The notes beneath the pieces are model-generated. The model searched no databases. It saw only the letters and a list, made by a program, of their open reading frames with translations, and was not told the DNA's origin. A stretch of 64,000 nt of DNA from Amorphochlora amoebiformis (Eukaryota; Cercozoa; Chlorarachniophyceae), in contig BAAHQB010000119.1 of NCBI GenBank assembly GCA_054601695.1, forward strand, positions 514,305 through 578,304. The letters are read 5' to 3'. Below, in pieces: positions 14,635 to 53,836 of this stretch. The position numbers and the translations under genes are program-made. Each line of letters opens with the position of its first letter. Position 1 is the first letter of the stretch.

Positions 14635-15544
14635 GGTTTATATATATATATATACTATATATATATATACTCTATATATATATACTCTATATATATATAC
14701 TATATATATATATATATACTATATATATATATATATATATATGTATATGCATATATGTATATACATATATGTATTTTGATAAGTCATACATACGTATTTG
14801 CGTATTTATAAGAAACACAAACAAAAAGTAACTCGATTTGAACATGATAAAACCAGCCTCCCAATGCCGCAAGAGGATTCGTAGACACATTCGAAGTGAT
14901 TTACAGCGTCCTTCCTCTCCAGATCCAAGGTCTGCTCCCAACAAATGGGCGTTATAGGGGAGAGTGGCATTGGCATTTGTGTGACATTTGAGCGTGACAC
15001 CCGGTTTTTGGTATGGTAGGATGTACCTGAGATTGCTATGGCAGAAGTCATTCCAGTAGCTTGTTTTTTGCAAATAGGGTAAATCGGTTTTGCGTTGGAT
15101 GATATATTTTCTCGTCAGGATTTATGTCGTCGAAGCAGGGATCGTTATTCCGAGCGTATCAGGTATACATGTATGCATTTGAATGAACATGTGTGTATAT
15201 TATGTATGAAAATTTACATGTATACGTAATATTATATATCTACATATTATATATACACATACATATATCATATATATATATATATATATGTATATGCATA
15301 ATAATATAAATTTTAATGTCTGTATATATGTCCATATATATAAATGTATATACATATACATATATATGTAATATGTTGTTTGTGCGTGTATGGATAATTA
15401 TATATATATATATATATATGCATTTTATACAAATATATACATATATATATATGTATATATATATGTATATATATATATGTATGTATATATTTATATATAT
15501 ATATATATATATATATGCATATGTGTGCATGTATGCACAATATA

Positions 15545-15578
<34 letters not shown>

Positions 15579-15802
15579 ATAATAATATATATATACACAT
15601 TATATATATATATATATGTAACTAAATAAATACATATATATATATATAAGTATACGACTAGTTGAAAATTGAGCATTGTAGTATGTATACACAATATCCC
15701 CCTAAAATTGATATGTGCTACTATTTGTGCACATATATACAAATATACGTACTGTAATATGTATGTACTTATATACATGGGATATGTATAGATATACATA
15801 TC

Positions 15803-15836
<34 letters not shown>

Positions 15837-15848
15837 ATAATGCATAGG

Positions 15849-15894
<46 letters not shown>

Positions 15895-16049
15895 CATACA
15901 TATATACACATATACATATATACATATATATAAATGTATATTATACTTATATGTGTACACAATGTACCCATAAAAGTTGTTGTATGTTACTATTTGTGCA
16001 CATGTATATAGCCATATGTACTGTAGTATGTATAAGTAAATATATATAC

Positions 16050-16090
<41 letters not shown>

Positions 16091-16323
16091 TTATATATAT
16101 ATATATATACATATAAATATATACATATGTATTATACATATATATATGTACATATATATATATATATATTATGTTATACATAGATATATATATATATATA
16201 TAATACATATAATATATGTATATATATATATATAATACACACATATATATATGTATATTATATATATATACACATATATACACACATATATATGTATGTG
16301 TGCGTGTATATATAAAATATATG

Positions 16324-16370
<47 letters not shown>

Positions 16371-16978
16371 AGTTTATGAATATATATTATATACATATAT
16401 ATGTTATATATATATATGTATAGTATATGAAAATATATACCTCACACATCCTAAGGACAAGGAGAGATTCTTTTGGCGGGCATTCATGGCAGAGGTAGCA
16501 TGCTATATATCGCATGTATGTGTAGATATTTTCCATTTATACATCTACATATATAAATATATATGTATATATATAACATTCGAATTTCGGGGAAGTTTCG
16601 AACCGTGACATGACGTGACGTCACATCTTGTCACCTAGTACTATTCGAAGACCTGTTACTACCGGGCAGTGCCAGATAGGGCAGTACCGGGTAGTGCCGG
16701 TACGAGTACCGAGTGAGGCGATCTCCAGCAATCTCCACCAATCAGCAGCGTACATATTAACATTGTACATGCCCACACGGCGCGTAAACGCCATGCCATA
16801 TATACACGGGGAGAATATATGACTTTAGGGCTCTATCCCTCCCTATCCACACTCTCTGCATATATATGTTCACTCTCTTTTCACTATCTCTCTCTCTCTC
16901 TCTCTCTTCATTATCTCTCTCTCTTTTCCTTATCGCTCTCTCTCTCTTTTCCTTATCGCTCTCTCTCTCTCTCTCCCT

Positions 16979-17011
<33 letters not shown>

Positions 17012-17543
17012 CCTTCTCTCTCTCTCTCTCTCCCTTCTCTCTCTCTCTCTCTCCCTTCTCTCTCTCTCTCTCTCTCCCTTCTCTCTCTCTCTCTCCCTTC
17101 TCTCTCTCTCTCCCTTCTCTCTCTCTCTCTCCCTTCTCTCTCTCTCTCTCCCTTCTCTCTCTCTCTCCCTTCTCTCTCTCTCTCCCTTCTCTCTCTCTCT
17201 CTCTCCCTTCTCTCTCTCTCTCTCTCCCTTCTCTCTCTCTCTCTCTCTCCCTTCTCTCTCTCTCTCTCTGTCTCTATCTCTTCCGATGTAGATTTATAAT
17301 ATGTATATATTATATGATAAAAAAAATCTCTGGATTTAGATAAGAATACATAGGTATATCACGTACATATGTAAAAATAAGAATATTCATTAGATTCTCT
17401 TCTCTCCTCTCTCTCCATGCGAGTTTGTACCCGTTTCTCCCCCACACTCTCTCACAATCTCTCACACTCTCTCTATCTCTCGCGCTCTTTACCTCTCTCA
17501 TTATCTCTCTCTCTCTTGTCCTAGTAAATAGTATTATATATAC

Positions 17544-17575
<32 letters not shown>

Positions 17576-17644
17576 TTACACATACATAAGCACGTACATA
17601 CACGCATATATATATATATGTACATATTATACATATATATATAT

Positions 17645-17676
<32 letters not shown>

Positions 17677-18103
17677 TGATATCTATATACATATATATAT
17701 ATGTATGTTCATTACATAAAAGTAACTACATATTTATGGTACATGTCTGTATATCATATCAATGTACTTATGAATAACTAAAGTATATATATATATATAT
17801 ACTACATATACATGCACGCATATATGCGTAGATATTTAAATATACACATATATATATATATAAACCTAGAATACTGTGGGTAATGTCAGGGTAAAGACAA
17901 TAAGGACAAATGGAAAGCCGTAGGGTCTTGGAAAGTTCGACCAAACGCAAAGCAGGTGCACATTAACATATATGTAAGATTTTGATATCAATCTCGTCAA
18001 CAAAATCTACAATTATAAACATATATGTATTTACATATTATATATTACATAATATATACGCATATGCGTATGCACATATGTAAATATATATCTGTATATG
18101 TAC

Positions 18104-18161
<58 letters not shown>

Positions 18162-18201
18162 TATATACATATATACATATACATATGTATTTAGTGCACA
18201 T

Positions 18202-18236
<35 letters not shown>

Positions 18237-18256
18237 GTATACATTGTATATATGTA

Positions 18257-18297
<41 letters not shown>

Positions 18298-18327
18298 TAA
18301 TAAAAACATATTATGTACACGTATATA

Positions 18328-18366
<39 letters not shown>

Positions 18367-18549
18367 CATGCATAAAAATGTATATATACATATGTATACA
18401 TATATGTATGTATACATAAAATATACTTTACAAGAATCTTCACATCTACATGTACACACTCGCAGCTGGAAGATGCCATGTACGGAAATGGAGCCGCGGA
18501 AAATCCAGTAAACAAGGGGATCGAGGGTTTCAAGTCGATGTTTGGGTGA
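9209..18549 (+). CDS. DUF1995-domain plastid protein with bipartite leader, 14 exons
   Basis: Nucleus-encoded plastid protein of the DUF1995 family, which includes plant thylakoid or PSII-assembly-associated proteins; no biochemical activity is assigned. Exons 9209-9631, 9683-9757, 10829-10934, 11061-11103, 11675-11767, 12265-12327, 12530-12578, 13159-13218, 13759-13830, 14857-14929, 15119-15162, 16456-16494, 17890-17955 and 18466-18549 join in phase: 1290 nt, 429 aa. Seen: an N-terminal hydrophobic segment (residues 9-23) followed by about 100 residues rich in Ser, Thr, Arg and Lys, then [17 protein letters not shown] (161-177), IVLLNADF (318-325), [11 protein letters not shown] (336-346) and GSLFRAYQ (360-367), matching the order of conserved DUF1995 segments. 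The leader form implies ER entry and then plastid import. Weakest exon is 16456-16494 (acceptor ...CTAAG). Introns up to 1.4 kb carry TA runs, a CT array, a telomeric tract and an LTR-like fragment. Confidence 0.88.
12801..12990 (+). repeat. Interstitial telomere-like TTAGGG tract
   Basis: Degenerate TTAGGG/TTAGGGTT units lie in the DUF1995 intron between exons 12530-12578 and 13159-13218, in gene orientation. TA microsatellite follows. It is not a chromosome end, because coding exons lie on both sides. Confidence 0.9.
15687..16050 (+). repeat. Pair of ~95-bp direct repeats in a DUF1995 intron
   Basis: Two diverged copies, about 15687-15780 and 15956-16045, share CACAAT, CCC.TAAAA, TACTATTTGTGCACAT and GTACTGTA.TATGTA in the same order. 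TA microsatellite separates them. Neither has an exon-like frame. Confidence 0.75.
16565..16830 (+). mobile_element. Fragment of a dispersed LTR-like element, copy A
   Basis: This GC-richer island in a DUF1995 intron matches, in reverse orientation, the element at 25513-25908: CGAAT/CCGAAATT-type start, GTGACATG..GACGTCA, TTACTAC.GGG.AGT.CC, CCGGGTAGT.CC, and GCGATCTCC.GCAATCT follow in the same order. Copy A lacks about 150 bp of the 5' part. It contains a TGACGTCA palindrome, CCAATCAGC and a TATATA motif, so promoter activity is possible but untested. Confidence 0.65.
16883..17280 (+). repeat. Long CT microsatellite/minisatellite array
   Basis: About 400 bp of pure pyrimidine built from units of CCCTT followed by a (CT)n run. 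It lies in the DUF1995 intron 16495-17889. A shorter CT tract follows at 17395-17525. Any open frame here (Ser/Leu repeats) is repeat-derived. Confidence 0.95.
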
Positions 18550-18896
18550 ATAACGTCAAAAGTAATCAGTGCCTCATGTACGATATCCATCCGGCTATAA
18601 GAGATATGTGAGAGATATGTGAGAGATATGAGAGAGATATATGAGAGATATGAGAGAGATATGTGAGAGATATGAGAGAGATATATGAGGTATATGAGAG
18701 AGATATAAGAGAGATATGTGAGAGATATGAGACTGGCCGCCCATATACTGTGTATATTATGCTGCATATATACGCAAAGCATATGCGACTATCGTTATCG
18801 GCCAGTAGTGTTATGCCCACGTAGATATATATATATATATATAAATATGTATTATATATATATATATAAAATATATTATATATATTTATAATATAT

Positions 18897-18931
<35 letters not shown>

Positions 18932-18974
18932 AGTAAATATATATATATATATGTATATGTATATGTATTCTATA

Positions 18975-19005
<31 letters not shown>

Positions 19006-19354
19006 AATACATACATATATAGACACATATACATATATATACATATATACATATCATATTATATATATATATATATAAAATATTATATATATATATATAT
19101 ATATATTTATATGTATATATATATAGTAAATATATATATATATATATATGTATTATATATATGTGTATGTGTATGTATATGTAATATATAGACACATATA
19201 CATACATATACATATATACATATCATAGTACATATGATGTGATATACCATGATATATATATATATATATATATAGTATATATATATATGTACTATGATAT
19301 ATCTATTTTTATACATGTATACAGATCATGGTAAAAATCTGGTATATCATATTG

Positions 19355-19399
<45 letters not shown>

Positions 19400-19525
19400 T
19401 CATGTATGTGTATACTATGATATACTATATATATGTATATATATATATATACATATGTATATATATACCAAGAGATAAGTAAGGTGGCGCCTCAGCCCCA
19501 CTGTAGACTGTAGTAGCTGTACTCT

Positions 19526-19558
<33 letters not shown>

Positions 19559-20371
19559 TGTATCACGTATCTATATAATTTGATTATCTAGTATACAGAT
19601 ACTCTAGATACTGGCTGATCCCATTCTAAGGGATACTAATGATTGTCGTTATTAACAATCTACAATGATGATAATATTATATTATGTTACGTATTCCATG
19701 ATACATGTACTAACCGTAGTATCGTGTATAGTAGTATAATAGTACTATCTAGCTATCATAGTTTGCGCCCGGATTTACTTTTATAATTGGAAATTTGGAA
19801 TCCGTCCTTATATATGAGCTCTACATTCATATGATCATCGTCACTAGTATGACATATGGGTAGTATATACTCTAGATACTATACTGTATAAGTAAGTCAT
19901 ATCATGACTATGAATACAATGACAGAATGATTTTAAAATATACATACGTGTATACCATTGGAAATCTACACTAGATCTAGGATGATATAGTCGTGGGTTA
20001 TTTATAAATAGTATCTAGTAATAGTATATGTATTTAATATATTGTATATAATATTATATATATATATATACAATGTATATTATATATATAATATACCGTA
20101 GGCTATGGGCCATCTAAACCATATTCATCTATTATCTAGATTATATCTCGTACATCTACTGATCTAGTGTGATATTGTAATTTTAATTTTTCGTATCAGA
20201 TCAAGATTTGCAGTTCAGACAGAGTTAATTTATTCCCATAACTTCGCAAACGCGCCCCATGAGTTCACACACTGTACCATCAGTGCACGCGGAGTCTACA
20301 TTATGATGTACTCCTACCACCGCGGAAGACGAACTATCTTCATCAATAACCGATGACACAGATGTGATGTG
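18550..20371. other. Tail-to-tail intergenic region with minisatellite and CTAG-rich island
   Basis: Between the stops of DUF1995 (+) and UNC119 (-). At 18598-18730 there is a minisatellite of GAGAGATATGTGA-like ~10-bp units. From 18820 to 19475 it is TA/TATG microsatellite with a duplicated GTGTATGTGTATG block. From 19500 to 20240 it is non-repetitive, AT-rich and dotted with about ten CTAG palindromes. I see no exon. Confidence 0.8.
18598..18730 (+). repeat. GAGAGATATG minisatellite
   Basis: Tandem ~10-bp units alternate AGAGATATGTG and AGAGATATGAG just after the DUF1995 stop codon. Confidence 0.9.
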
Positions 20372-21157
20372 TCAGTCTTCGTAGTACTTGTAGGTAGCCT
20401 TGTTGTGCATCACCAGCTTCCCATTAACGAAGTAGAAGCTGTCGGATTCGCTCGGATATCGATTCGACACGATCTCGTCGACTAAGATGTACACAATTAA
20501 CTAATAAGCTCGACATTCCTCAGGGGTGTGCTTTATTCCAGGCAGTCAAGAGTTTCATTTGTGTGTAGTACCAATTTCTTTCTTCATCTTCGGAAGATCG
20601 TACATGGCCTCCCAGTTGTTAGTGCTGTTGGGCATGCAAAACCCGAGCTTGAATTCCCAGCTCTTGATTAACTTTCCCTTGAAGTAGTGCCTCTCAACCA
20701 TGACAAAATTTTTTACAGGTTTGGAGCCAACCTTAAAGACCAATCTGAGCAACAAACGAAAATCAAGAACTGCACCTTAAATATGCATTGGATTACGATG
20801 TGGCGACTGTAGAGCACTCCACGAATGAGCGAGGAAACTTATACTCGATCTTTCGCAACTTGTCCAAATCAAACCCGGGAGGTAGCTCCTGGATGCCTTC
20901 GGGCTTCTTTACCTTGAAGATGGTCTTATTTGTAGAGTGATCGCGAATCGTGAACGCAAGGAAATCTATTCCATAAAGGTTGGCAGATATAGGGCAGACA
21001 AAGCCTAAATAACAAGGAATGACTCGGAAAAAACTTACAAAAAGTCATGTGAGATTATATTCAAACCTTTTGTTGGAGTTTGGAGTTTGGTTGCATCCTC
21101 GATGCTAAACTTCTCCCATCCCTCGTACTGTTTGTTTTCAGAAGCCATCGCTTGCAT
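20372..21157 (-). CDS. UNC119: UNC119 / PDE6-delta family lipid-binding chaperone, 4 exons
   Basis: Beta-sandwich protein that extracts myristoylated cargo from membranes and releases it on Arl2/Arl3-GTP binding, classically for delivery to cilia. Exons in transcript order 21067-21157, 20797-21004, 20572-20744 and 20372-20481 join in phase: 582 nt, 193 aa. Seen: NLYGIDFLAFTIRD (about 40-53), PVKNFVMVERHYFKGKLIKS (109-128), GFCMPNST (134-141) and, at the C-terminus, SDSFYFVNGKLVMHNKA. These match UNC119 better than PDE6D, which lacks the ERHYF and MHNKA segments. The start at 21157 (MQAMASEN) is used; the second Met at 21148 is equally possible. Shorter than animal UNC119 (about 240 aa) because the variable N-terminus is brief. 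The gene suggests an Arl3-type trafficking route, and perhaps a flagellated stage; that is inference. Confidence 0.93.
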
Positions 21158-21213
21158 AAGAGAGAAATTCGGATTTGGAAAATAATATATCGGCGATGTC
21201 TCTCCACACGAAA
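21158..21213. promoter_or_regulatory. 56-bp head-to-head promoter, UNC119 / TRAPPC3
   Basis: Only 56 bp lie between the two divergent ATG codons, so 5' UTRs must be very short or overlap. The interval holds AATAATATAT but no clear TATA box for either direction. Confidence 0.7.
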
Positions 21214-23855
<2,642 letters not shown>

Positions 23856-24140
23856 TCATGGCCAGGCGATGACATGCGCTAATATGCAAATACTTGAGAT
23901 CGTCAACTAGGCTCCTGTTTCATGTTGATCACTGATAGCACTGTAGGTAGATATTATACACATAGAAATATATGTGTATATATGTGTACTAGATGTAATA
24001 TTACACGCACACATATTAATAATCATACATGAATGTATCTAAATGATGCGCCAGCTGCAAGATGTGTGCCTGGGCATACACATGTACTAGACATAAATCA
24101 TGGCGCCTAGTCCGACTCATGCGTCTAGTAATAGACTAGT

Positions 24141-24175
<35 letters not shown>

Positions 24176-24186
24176 CTAGATATATA

Positions 24187-24225
<39 letters not shown>

Positions 24226-24404
24226 AGATATATACGGATCTAGATCATACCGTACTAATTAATAATTAGGCGATTAGTAGGTTATGAAACAATGAAATAA
24301 TTCAATCTAGTATATACCAGATATGCGACCCGGAGTGCTCCTACCTATCAAGAATGTGTTATATCATGCGTAATAATCCAATCTAACGTTAATTTACACT
24401 AGAC
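23856..24404. other. Tail-to-tail intergenic region with CTAG-rich island
   Basis: Between TRAPPC3 (+) and COG6 (-) stops. It contains TA runs at 24145-24225 and about eleven CTAG palindromes. I see no exon. Confidence 0.75.
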
Positions 24405-46424
<22,020 letters not shown>

Positions 46425-46585
46425 GGAGTTGGTTTCCGTGAGCGCCAAAGAATTCTTCGCTCGCTCACCAAAATCCTCGAAACGTCCGAACCATGCCACC
46501 GAGACCTCTGGTAATCCTATTCTGGCATTTAAAAAAAATTCACTGTTTAGATATATTGCATGTTCATAATACATATGTATATATC

Positions 46586-46639
<54 letters not shown>

Positions 46640-46681
46640 CATACACATATATATACATATATGTAAATATAAATATGTACA

Positions 46682-46743
<62 letters not shown>

Positions 46744-46759
46744 CATATAAAAAATATAC

Positions 46760-46815
<56 letters not shown>

Positions 46816-47140
46816 ATATATGTATGTGTGTGTGTATATATGTGTGTATGTGTATGTGTATATATGTTTACAATATGTATGTATATAAAACAAATATTAT
46901 GTAACATCTGTACATATGTGTATGTGTATATGTATGAATATGTGTGTAAATATGTATATGTGTATATGTGTGTTTGTATGTGTGTATTGTATGTGTGTAT
47001 TCATCATGTGTGTAGGTATATATATATAGATACATACATTGTATACAGACGTATGTGTATGTACACATAAGAATGTATATGTATATATAAACGTTATATA
47101 TATATATATATATGTTTATATATGTATATTTATATATATT

Positions 47141-47172
<32 letters not shown>

Positions 47173-47177
47173 CATAC

Positions 47178-47217
<40 letters not shown>

Positions 47218-47278
47218 GCGTGTGTGTGTGAGTATTTATATTTATGTACATATGTACATATGTGTACATATTTTACGG

Positions 47279-47323
<45 letters not shown>

Positions 47324-47980
47324 ATATTCACATATGTATGTGCACATATTGTGTATATATACATATATGTATATATATATATATACGTATATATATACAT
47401 ATTTTAAAGAGAATACCTATCGAATCACCTTCGGAAAACACAAAGGCAAGCCCCTTAACCAGGTGCGTAATTAACCACAACTAACCCTAATCCTAACCCT
47501 AATCCTAACCCTAAACCTAACCCTAACCCTAAGATCCCCGCGAGCTACATCGAGTGGCTTGTACATAATAGGTAGTAAATATACGCAATCCCATGCATTA
47601 AACGTCTGTCCGGACTCTGATTCGTTTCTGCCGTTATTCTAGGATCTACGAGTCTAGGAGAGATCTAAAAGAGGCCCTGGATGCAGCTGGAGTCTTAAAC
47701 AACCAAGACGACTCTGGAGGTCGGATTAGGGTTAGGGTCGGTTTTTCCTTTTCGTAATGTGTTGTCTTTTCGTGGTCTGTTTTTCCATCTCTTAAGGCAT
47801 TGTCTTTTCGTGTATATTTATGCATAATATATGAATGTACATAGAATATATATATGATATGTCTACATATACTAAATATATATATACATATATATATATA
47901 TATACATAGTACATAAATGTAAGATATTCATGTAAATATGTATAATATGTATTCTAAATATTATATGTGTAGATGTACAT

Positions 47981-48028
<48 letters not shown>

Positions 48029-48326
48029 TACATATATATATATATATATTGTAATTTATGTATATATGCATATATATTCATATATGTACGTGCGTATATT
48101 TGCATATTCAGCTGGCGACAAGCCGACCCCAAGGGCGGCGGCTTCCACGGTAGCCAGAATTCTTCATTTTGAAACCCCGGGATTTAAAACTAGATTTATG
48201 CCTGACGCTAATACTAAAACCAAAACCTAATCAAACCCCTAGGCTAACTCTGCATATAAATCTAAGGTATCGGAAGACCAGGGAGGCTGGTCTGTCAACG
48301 TAAGTGTAACTTCCCCTCATATATTA

Positions 48327-48360
<34 letters not shown>

Positions 48361-48361
48361 C

Positions 48362-48394
<33 letters not shown>

Positions 48395-48531
48395 AATATC
48401 TACAATTGTATTTTGACTATACAATAAAAACGTATCGCATATTAACTGTAATATACATAAAGTATATACATGTACATACATATTTTTCTATCTGCATATG
48501 TATTTACATATATATATATGTATGTATGTAA

Positions 48532-48608
<77 letters not shown>

Positions 48609-48679
48609 GTGTGTGTATCTACATATATATTTATATTTAAATATACACATACACATATATTTATATAAATTTACATATG

Positions 48680-48712
<33 letters not shown>

Positions 48713-49641
48713 ACATAATAATTCTTTCATGTAAACCTATATATACACATAAGTATATGTGTGTATGTATACATTTTTGTAGATATATAAATATATATAT
48801 ATCAATATACCATCCAGATCACCGCTAAACAACTCCGCGACGCCCTTCCCCCTGACTGGAATGAAGTAAACCCACCATACCCCTAACCCTAAACTTAAAA
48901 CCTAACCTGACCTTACCCAAACCCGTAATCTGATTTTAGCCAAAACCGTCTAAACGTAACCCAACCTTTTACCCAAATCGTAACCACGGTATCCCTAATC
49001 CGAATCCTTGCCCTAGCTAACCTTACCCTAACCCTGATCCAAACTTAACTGAAATTCTAACCCTCTAACCCAAACCCTAACCCTACCCTAACCCTAATCG
49101 ACTGTACCCACTCTAACCCAAACCCTAACCCTATCCTAACCCTAGTCGACTATACCCATAACTACAAGCTCCTAGTGCGCGCAACCCTAATCCAAGCCCC
49201 AACTATTGTAACTGAATCCTAACTCTATCTAAGTCACCATTTCCCTCACCACAAGTCCGTAATTGCCAGGCTCTTGGGGAAGAAGTCATGGCGAAAGGTA
49301 TACCCTGACTGTATCATACCTCCTCTTAACCATGTTTATCGGGGTCGTAACCTTCTTTGTCTTCCTCTGTACCCCTCTCGCTCACTCTCACTCTCAGTCC
49401 CAGTCTCCCTCTCTTGATGGTAATCCTAGTGGCAAACTAGGTGCTTGGAAAGATTTGGCGCAATTCCTGGCTGAGGAGAGCTTTCGCGGGATGCGAATCT
49501 ACCCGAATTTCTCGCAGGTCTTTCGAGCTTTGGAGCTGTGTCCGTTCAATAAGGTCAGGAATATCATATTTATCGTGTTTGTATATTAGGGGTATATATA
49601 TGTATATTTATATATTCATATGAAAATATATATAATGCAGA

Positions 49642-49679
<38 letters not shown>

Positions 49680-49718
49680 TATCGTAAGCATTTATCATTC
49701 ACGTATATGTATATATAC

Positions 49719-49759
<41 letters not shown>

Positions 49760-49782
49760 TATACATCTGTATGTGTGTGTAT

Positions 49783-49829
<47 letters not shown>

Positions 49830-49870
49830 GTGTATATGTATATGTAAATACATTACGAATATAGACACGC

Positions 49871-49910
<40 letters not shown>

Positions 49911-50020
49911 TAACGTTATACATATATGAAAAATATATTATAATATATATGTATAAATATTCTACCCACGTATGAAATATGTACGAGGTTACATAATATA
50001 TAAAATATAAATGTGTCTGC

Positions 50021-50052
<32 letters not shown>

Positions 50053-50119
50053 GTATACATATATACATATATATATATATGTATACTTACATGTACTATG
50101 AATGTATATTATAATATAC

Positions 50120-50160
<41 letters not shown>

Positions 50161-50308
50161 TAATATGTTTCCTAATTTACCCACGTATTCGGTTATATTT
50201 TGATGGATTTATCCCTTGGAGTTGATTTTCTTATAATGTTTTCTAGACAAAAGTGGTAATACTGGGCCAAGATCCATATCACGGTATGTATAGCACCAAC
50301 GTTACATA

Positions 50309-50407
<99 letters not shown>

Positions 50408-50480
50408 GTAAATGTACATTTATAGTGTCATATATGTACATATTTGCATATATGTCATATAACAGACATCTATGTGTATA

Positions 50481-50517
<37 letters not shown>

Positions 50518-50810
50518 GTATATATATGCATGTAAGAATGTAAAAAAAAAAACACATTTTCAGTTATATACATGTATGTGTATATGTAATTTAAATGTAT
50601 TCATAGATGTATGTTTGTATATATATATATATATATATATGTATATTACATATATACATATATGTATATGTGTGTATATATGTTATAAATATATGTTTTC
50701 ACACAAAATCTATATATGCAAATGTATACACAGAAATTCATACATACGAACGCATACACATATCTATATAATGCATTTTCATATTTATATACACTTACAT
50801 ATATGTACAT

Positions 50811-50857
<47 letters not shown>

Positions 50858-51552
50858 TACATATATATATATATGTGTGTGTAATGTATAAATGTGTATG
50901 TAAAAGAAATTATATGCTATGTATATATATGTAGGTATACATACATACGTGTAAATATTAAATATATTATATATATACATATATATATATACTTACATGT
51001 ACATATATATATATATATATATATGAATAATATTCACATATAAACATATGTATACATGTATTACATACATATATATTAGAGTTAAATATATATACATATT
51101 TGTGCAATATCTGTAGGTCCCCGCCAAGCCGAAGGTATGTCATTTTCGGTGCCTAGAGGCACTCCAATACCATCCTCGCTCAAGAACATCTACAAGGTTT
51201 ACCGGTCACGCACATATATAAATAAGTATATATGTATAAGTATTTATATACATATACAAATACATATGCACACATTTAAAACATATATATATATATCTAT
51301 ATATACATGTCTATATACAATACATTGATTATATGTATATGCGTGTGTGTAAATATGCATATGTATACAAGCAAGTGTACCTTATATATATATATATATA
51401 TATAAATATATATATATATATGTATATATAATGTATGTATATATATGTATATAGATAATATATATGTATATAGATATATACATATATATATATATATATT
51501 TGTATACATAATGTATATATTATATATATATATATACATCTGTACACATATG

Positions 51553-51586
<34 letters not shown>

Positions 51587-51618
51587 CATACATATATACA
51601 TAAATATGTATATACATC

Positions 51619-51665
<47 letters not shown>

Positions 51666-51830
51666 AAGATAGATATACAGATTAAATAAAATATATGTTC
51701 TTGTGAAATTATACCTCTTAGAATCATTACAGATGTCAAATGAATAGGAACTCAAAGCCGACATCCCAGACGTATCAATCCCTACTCACGGACATTTAGC
51801 GCACTGGGCAGAGCAAGGGGTACCAGTAGC

Positions 51831-51861
<31 letters not shown>

Positions 51862-52224
51862 TGTGTCTATATGTGAAAAGACGACCACATAAAATATGTA
51901 TTAAAGATATCTATATATTTTGATACATAATATATATGTATATGGATACATGTAATTTCACATGACTGATGTTAACATAGTATCCAAAATTCGCATAAAA
52001 ATATTTGTGAATGTGTACAGGTTCTCCTCCTCAACGCAGCTCTCACCGTGCGCGCGGGAGACGCTAATGGTCATCAACAGAGGGTTCACTACCAATTTTA
52101 TTATATTATTGTTACCGGCCTACCAGACCGCTGCTTTTACAATACGATAAATATGTACAAATACGTGTTTAGATGACCTATATATATATATATATAATAT
52201 GTTTGTGTCATATGAATAGCTACT

Positions 52225-52258
<34 letters not shown>

Positions 52259-52342
52259 ATATATGTATATACTGTTAGAGGGAATATAAATCCAAATATT
52301 TATATTTATCGTACATTTATCGAGTTTCTCTCTATAGTATCC

Positions 52343-52427
<85 letters not shown>

Positions 52428-52532
52428 TATATACATATATATGTACATATATATATATATATATATATGCAACATACATATATACATATATGTAACATAT
52501 ATAATATATACACACATATCTATATATGTATA

Positions 52533-52576
<44 letters not shown>

Positions 52577-53170
52577 TTATAAGTCCTTGCATTTACAATA
52601 TAAGCATATATATACATATATATATATATATATAAGTAAATAAGTAAATATATACAAAATTTACATATGTATATATGCATAGGGATGGGAGGTGCTGACA
52701 TCAGCTATGGTTTCAGCTCTATCTGAATCAAGAAAAGATATCGTGTTTTTGCTCTGGGGACGGTGGAATTACTGTTCAACTTTATACACACAAATATATA
52801 AAATATATATGTTGTATATCACATGTATAAGTACATGGATATTAAACGTCATTATTCCTAAAGGAACGCTCAGAAACGGGGGGGAGGGATTTCGGAACAG
52901 AAACATGCGATCATGATGGCGGTATTTACATACTTAAGTTCTCGAGTATATATACATATAGAACATCATATATGTATATATATATATATGCGTGTGTACA
53001 TAAATACATATGTATATATATACACATACACACATACATATGTAAATGTATATGAGTGTATTATATCATTATTATACATGAATATATATATATATATATA
53101 TAAATATTATATATATATATATATATGTATTACATGATATGATACACCCTCATATACAATATGTATATAC

Positions 53171-53222
<52 letters not shown>

Positions 53223-53223
53223 G

Positions 53224-53258
<35 letters not shown>

Positions 53259-53285
53259 GATATTATATGAGATATATGTACATAC

Positions 53286-53319
<34 letters not shown>

Positions 53320-53357
53320 GTTATATATATATTTAGATATATATATATACACCCTTG

Positions 53358-53391
<34 letters not shown>

Positions 53392-53501
53392 TATTTATAT
53401 CAAAAATATAATGTGTATTTATATCCACATAAACACATAGATATACACATGTAAATATACAAATGAAACATAAATATATGTATGTTTATGTATGCATATA
53501 T

Positions 53502-53535
<34 letters not shown>

Positions 53536-53544
53536 TATGTATAT

Positions 53545-53580
<36 letters not shown>

Positions 53581-53805
53581 ATGCAAATGTTAAGCTAAAT
53601 GTGCAAACTATATTTATATATATAGTGTGTGTGTGTAAAATGTAAATATACTTAACCTTTTATGAAACATAATGCATATAACAAAAATACATATATTACA
53701 TATATATGCGACATACAAATGTGTACACACAGATACATATACACACACACACACATACATACATACATATACATATGCGTGTGTATATATACATACATAT
53801 ACACA

Positions 53806-53836
<31 letters not shown>

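Noticed and set aside
14806-15073. Minus-strand frames over 14.8-15.1 kb
   Set aside because: The plus strand holds DUF1995 exon 14857-14929 with the conserved FEVIYSV segment.
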